Shown here: one piece after another, positions 62,993 through 64,000 of the stretch
How positions within the stretch are numbered: the stretch's first letter is position 1
Layout of the letters: each line of letters starts with the position of its first letter
From: Herbaspirillum huttiense
Lineage (GTDB): Bacteria > Pseudomonadota > Gammaproteobacteria > Burkholderiales > Burkholderiaceae_D
Reading direction: 5' to 3'
NCBI RefSeq assembly: GCF_004367745.1
Contig: NZ_CP037993.1
Span: 2,542,001-2,606,000, forward strand
Length of the DNA: 64,000 nucleotides
Notes under the pieces: model-generated
What the model saw: only the letters and a program-made list of their open reading frames with translations
Database searches by the model: none
Told to the model about the DNA's origin: nothing
Program-made: the position numbers and the translations under genes

Positions 62993-64000
62993 TTACTTGT
63001 TGACCAGCTTGGCCGGCAAGCTCAGCGTGAGCAGGCCGCCGATGACCAGCGAGGCCGCCAGCACGTACATGCCGGCATTGGTGCTCTGGGTGGTGTCCTT
63101 GAGCCAGCCGACCAGGAAGGGGCTGACGAAACCGGCCAGGTTGCCCAGCGAATTGATCAGCGCAATACCGGCGGCGGCGGCGGTGCCCGACAGGAAGGCC
63201 GTCGGCAGGCTCCAGAACAGTGGCAGGGTGGTCAGGATGCCGACGCTGGCCAGCGTCAGCGAGGCCATCGCCAGCGCCGTGTTGTGACCATACAGGGTGG
63301 ACAGCAACAGGCCGATGCAACCGACGAAGGCGGGAATGGCCACGTGCCAGCGGCGTTCGCGGCGGGCGTCGGCGCTGCGGCCGATGAGCACCATGGCCGC
63401 AGCGGCGAAGGCGTAGGGGATGGCCGTGAGCAGGCCCACGTTCAGCGGATCGGAGACGCCGGTGGCCTTGATGATGGTCGGCAGCCAGAAGCTCACGCCA
63501 TACAGGCCCATGACGAAGCAGAAGTAGATCAGCGCACCCAGCCAGACACGGCCGTTGGCGAACATGGCGCCCAGGGACAGGTGTTCCTTCTGGCTTTCTT
63601 CGTGGCTGATGTTGGTTTCCAGCAGGCGCTTTTCGTCTTCGGTGAGCCACTCGGCGTCACGGATGCGATCCTTCATATACAGGATCACCAGAACGCCCAG
63701 GATCAGCGAAGGAATGGCTTCCAGGATGAACATCCACTGCCATCCGGTATGACCCCATACGCCCGGCATGGCATGCATGATCCAGCCCGACAGCGGGCCG
63801 CCGATCACGCCCGAGAGGGCAATGCCGGTCATGAACAGCGCAGTGATCTTGCCGCGGCGTGCCGCCGGATACCAGTAGGTCAGATACAGGATCACGCCCG
63901 GGAAGAAGCCGGCCTCGGCCACCCCCAGCAGGAAGCGCATGATGTAGAACATTTCCGGCGTGGTGACATAGGCCATCGCGCCCGAGATGATGCCCCAGGT
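62993..64000 (-). CDS. MFS transporter of the anion:cation symporter (ACS) type, N-terminal part outside the window
   Basis: The frame stays open to the end of the window, so the first one or two helices are missing. The visible 336 residues include the ACS-type TWGIISGAMAYVTTPEMFYIMRFLLGVAEAGFFPGVILYLTYWYPAARRGKITALFM, then LEAIPSLILGVLVILYMKDRIRDAEWLTEDEK and the second half with GLYGVSFWLPTIIKATG. It resembles tartrate, galactonate or phthalate transporters. A final LPAKLVNK ends the protein. The Met at 63976 is internal. A hairpin follows the stop codon. The substrate cannot be told. Confidence 0.9.
   Translation of the reverse strand, partial: TWGIISGAMAYVTTPEMFYIMRFLLGVAEAGFFPGVILYLTYWYPAARRGKITALFMTGIALSGVIGGPLSGWIMHAMPGVWGHTGWQWMFILEAIPSLILGVLVILYMKDRIRDAEWLTEDEKRLLETNISHEESQKEHLSLGAMFANGRVWLGALIYFCFVMGLYGVSFWLPTIIKATGVSDPLNVGLLTAIPYAFAAAAMVLIGRSADARRERRWHVAIPAFVGCIGLLLSTLYGHNTALAMASLTLASVGILTTLPLFWSLPTAFLSGTAAAAGIALINSLGNLAGFVSPFLVGWLKDTTQSTNAGMYVLAASLVIGGLLTLSLPAKLVNK

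Noticed and set aside
1..64000. CRISPR arrays, tRNA or rRNA genes, and insertion sequences
   Set aside because: I read for direct-repeat arrays, cloverleaf patterns and transposase motifs and saw none; a short tRNA could still be missed by eye.

Overview
The window looks like chromosomal DNA of a high-GC betaproteobacterium. The gene content and protein style (Herbaspirillum-like members of the Oxalobacteraceae, or a close relative) fit that group, but this is inference from the proteins and not a database match. No rRNA, tRNA, CRISPR array or complete insertion sequence was seen.

Left end (1-9.9 kb): a truncated AT-richer gene and a RelE/HigB-type toxin-antitoxin pair with a clear promoter and palindromic operator. 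Then come an unknown protein, nadB (NAD synthesis) and purT (formate-dependent purine synthesis). A three-gene operon follows: a CitMHS citrate-type transporter and an AtuA (DUF1446) protein split into large and small subunits. A divergent LysR regulator faces it.

9.87-20.57 kb: a tightly packed ten-gene chemosensory operon on the minus strand. In transcription order it encodes a soluble receptor with two signalling tips, a triple-CheW scaffold, CheB, a HEAT-repeat protein, CheR, CheY, CheA, a STAS protein, a second CheY, and a short receptor-like protein carrying a CheZ-like DxxxQ motif. I consider this the most unusual system in the window. About 1.3 kb without a convincing gene lies upstream of it.

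21.8-28.2 kb: a cell-surface polysaccharide locus (ugd, glycosyltransferase, Wzx-type flippase, GT2, acyltransferase), followed by an orphan LuxR-type response regulator with a degenerate receiver. 28.5-36.2 kb: an MHS-family transporter with a large cysteine-containing insertion, then a 2-aminoethylphosphonate-type ABC transporter with an FAD oxidoreductase.

36.4-57.7 kb: mostly housekeeping genes, namely a TonB-C-like lipoprotein, ppiD, a class I glutamine amidotransferase, tesA/ybbA, an EamA transporter, nnr, a DadA-like dehydrogenase, purL, a porin, a periplasmic parvulin, bolA, yciB, msrB and selO. They are interrupted at 40.4-42.2 kb by an AAA ATPase plus DUF4276 (TOPRIM-like) pair that resembles anti-phage systems.

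57.8-64 kb: a livHMGF branched-chain amino-acid-type ABC transporter without its binding protein, whose LivF has Arg in place of the Walker A Lys. After it come a small membrane protein, a GT2 glycosyltransferase and a truncated ACS-type MFS transporter.
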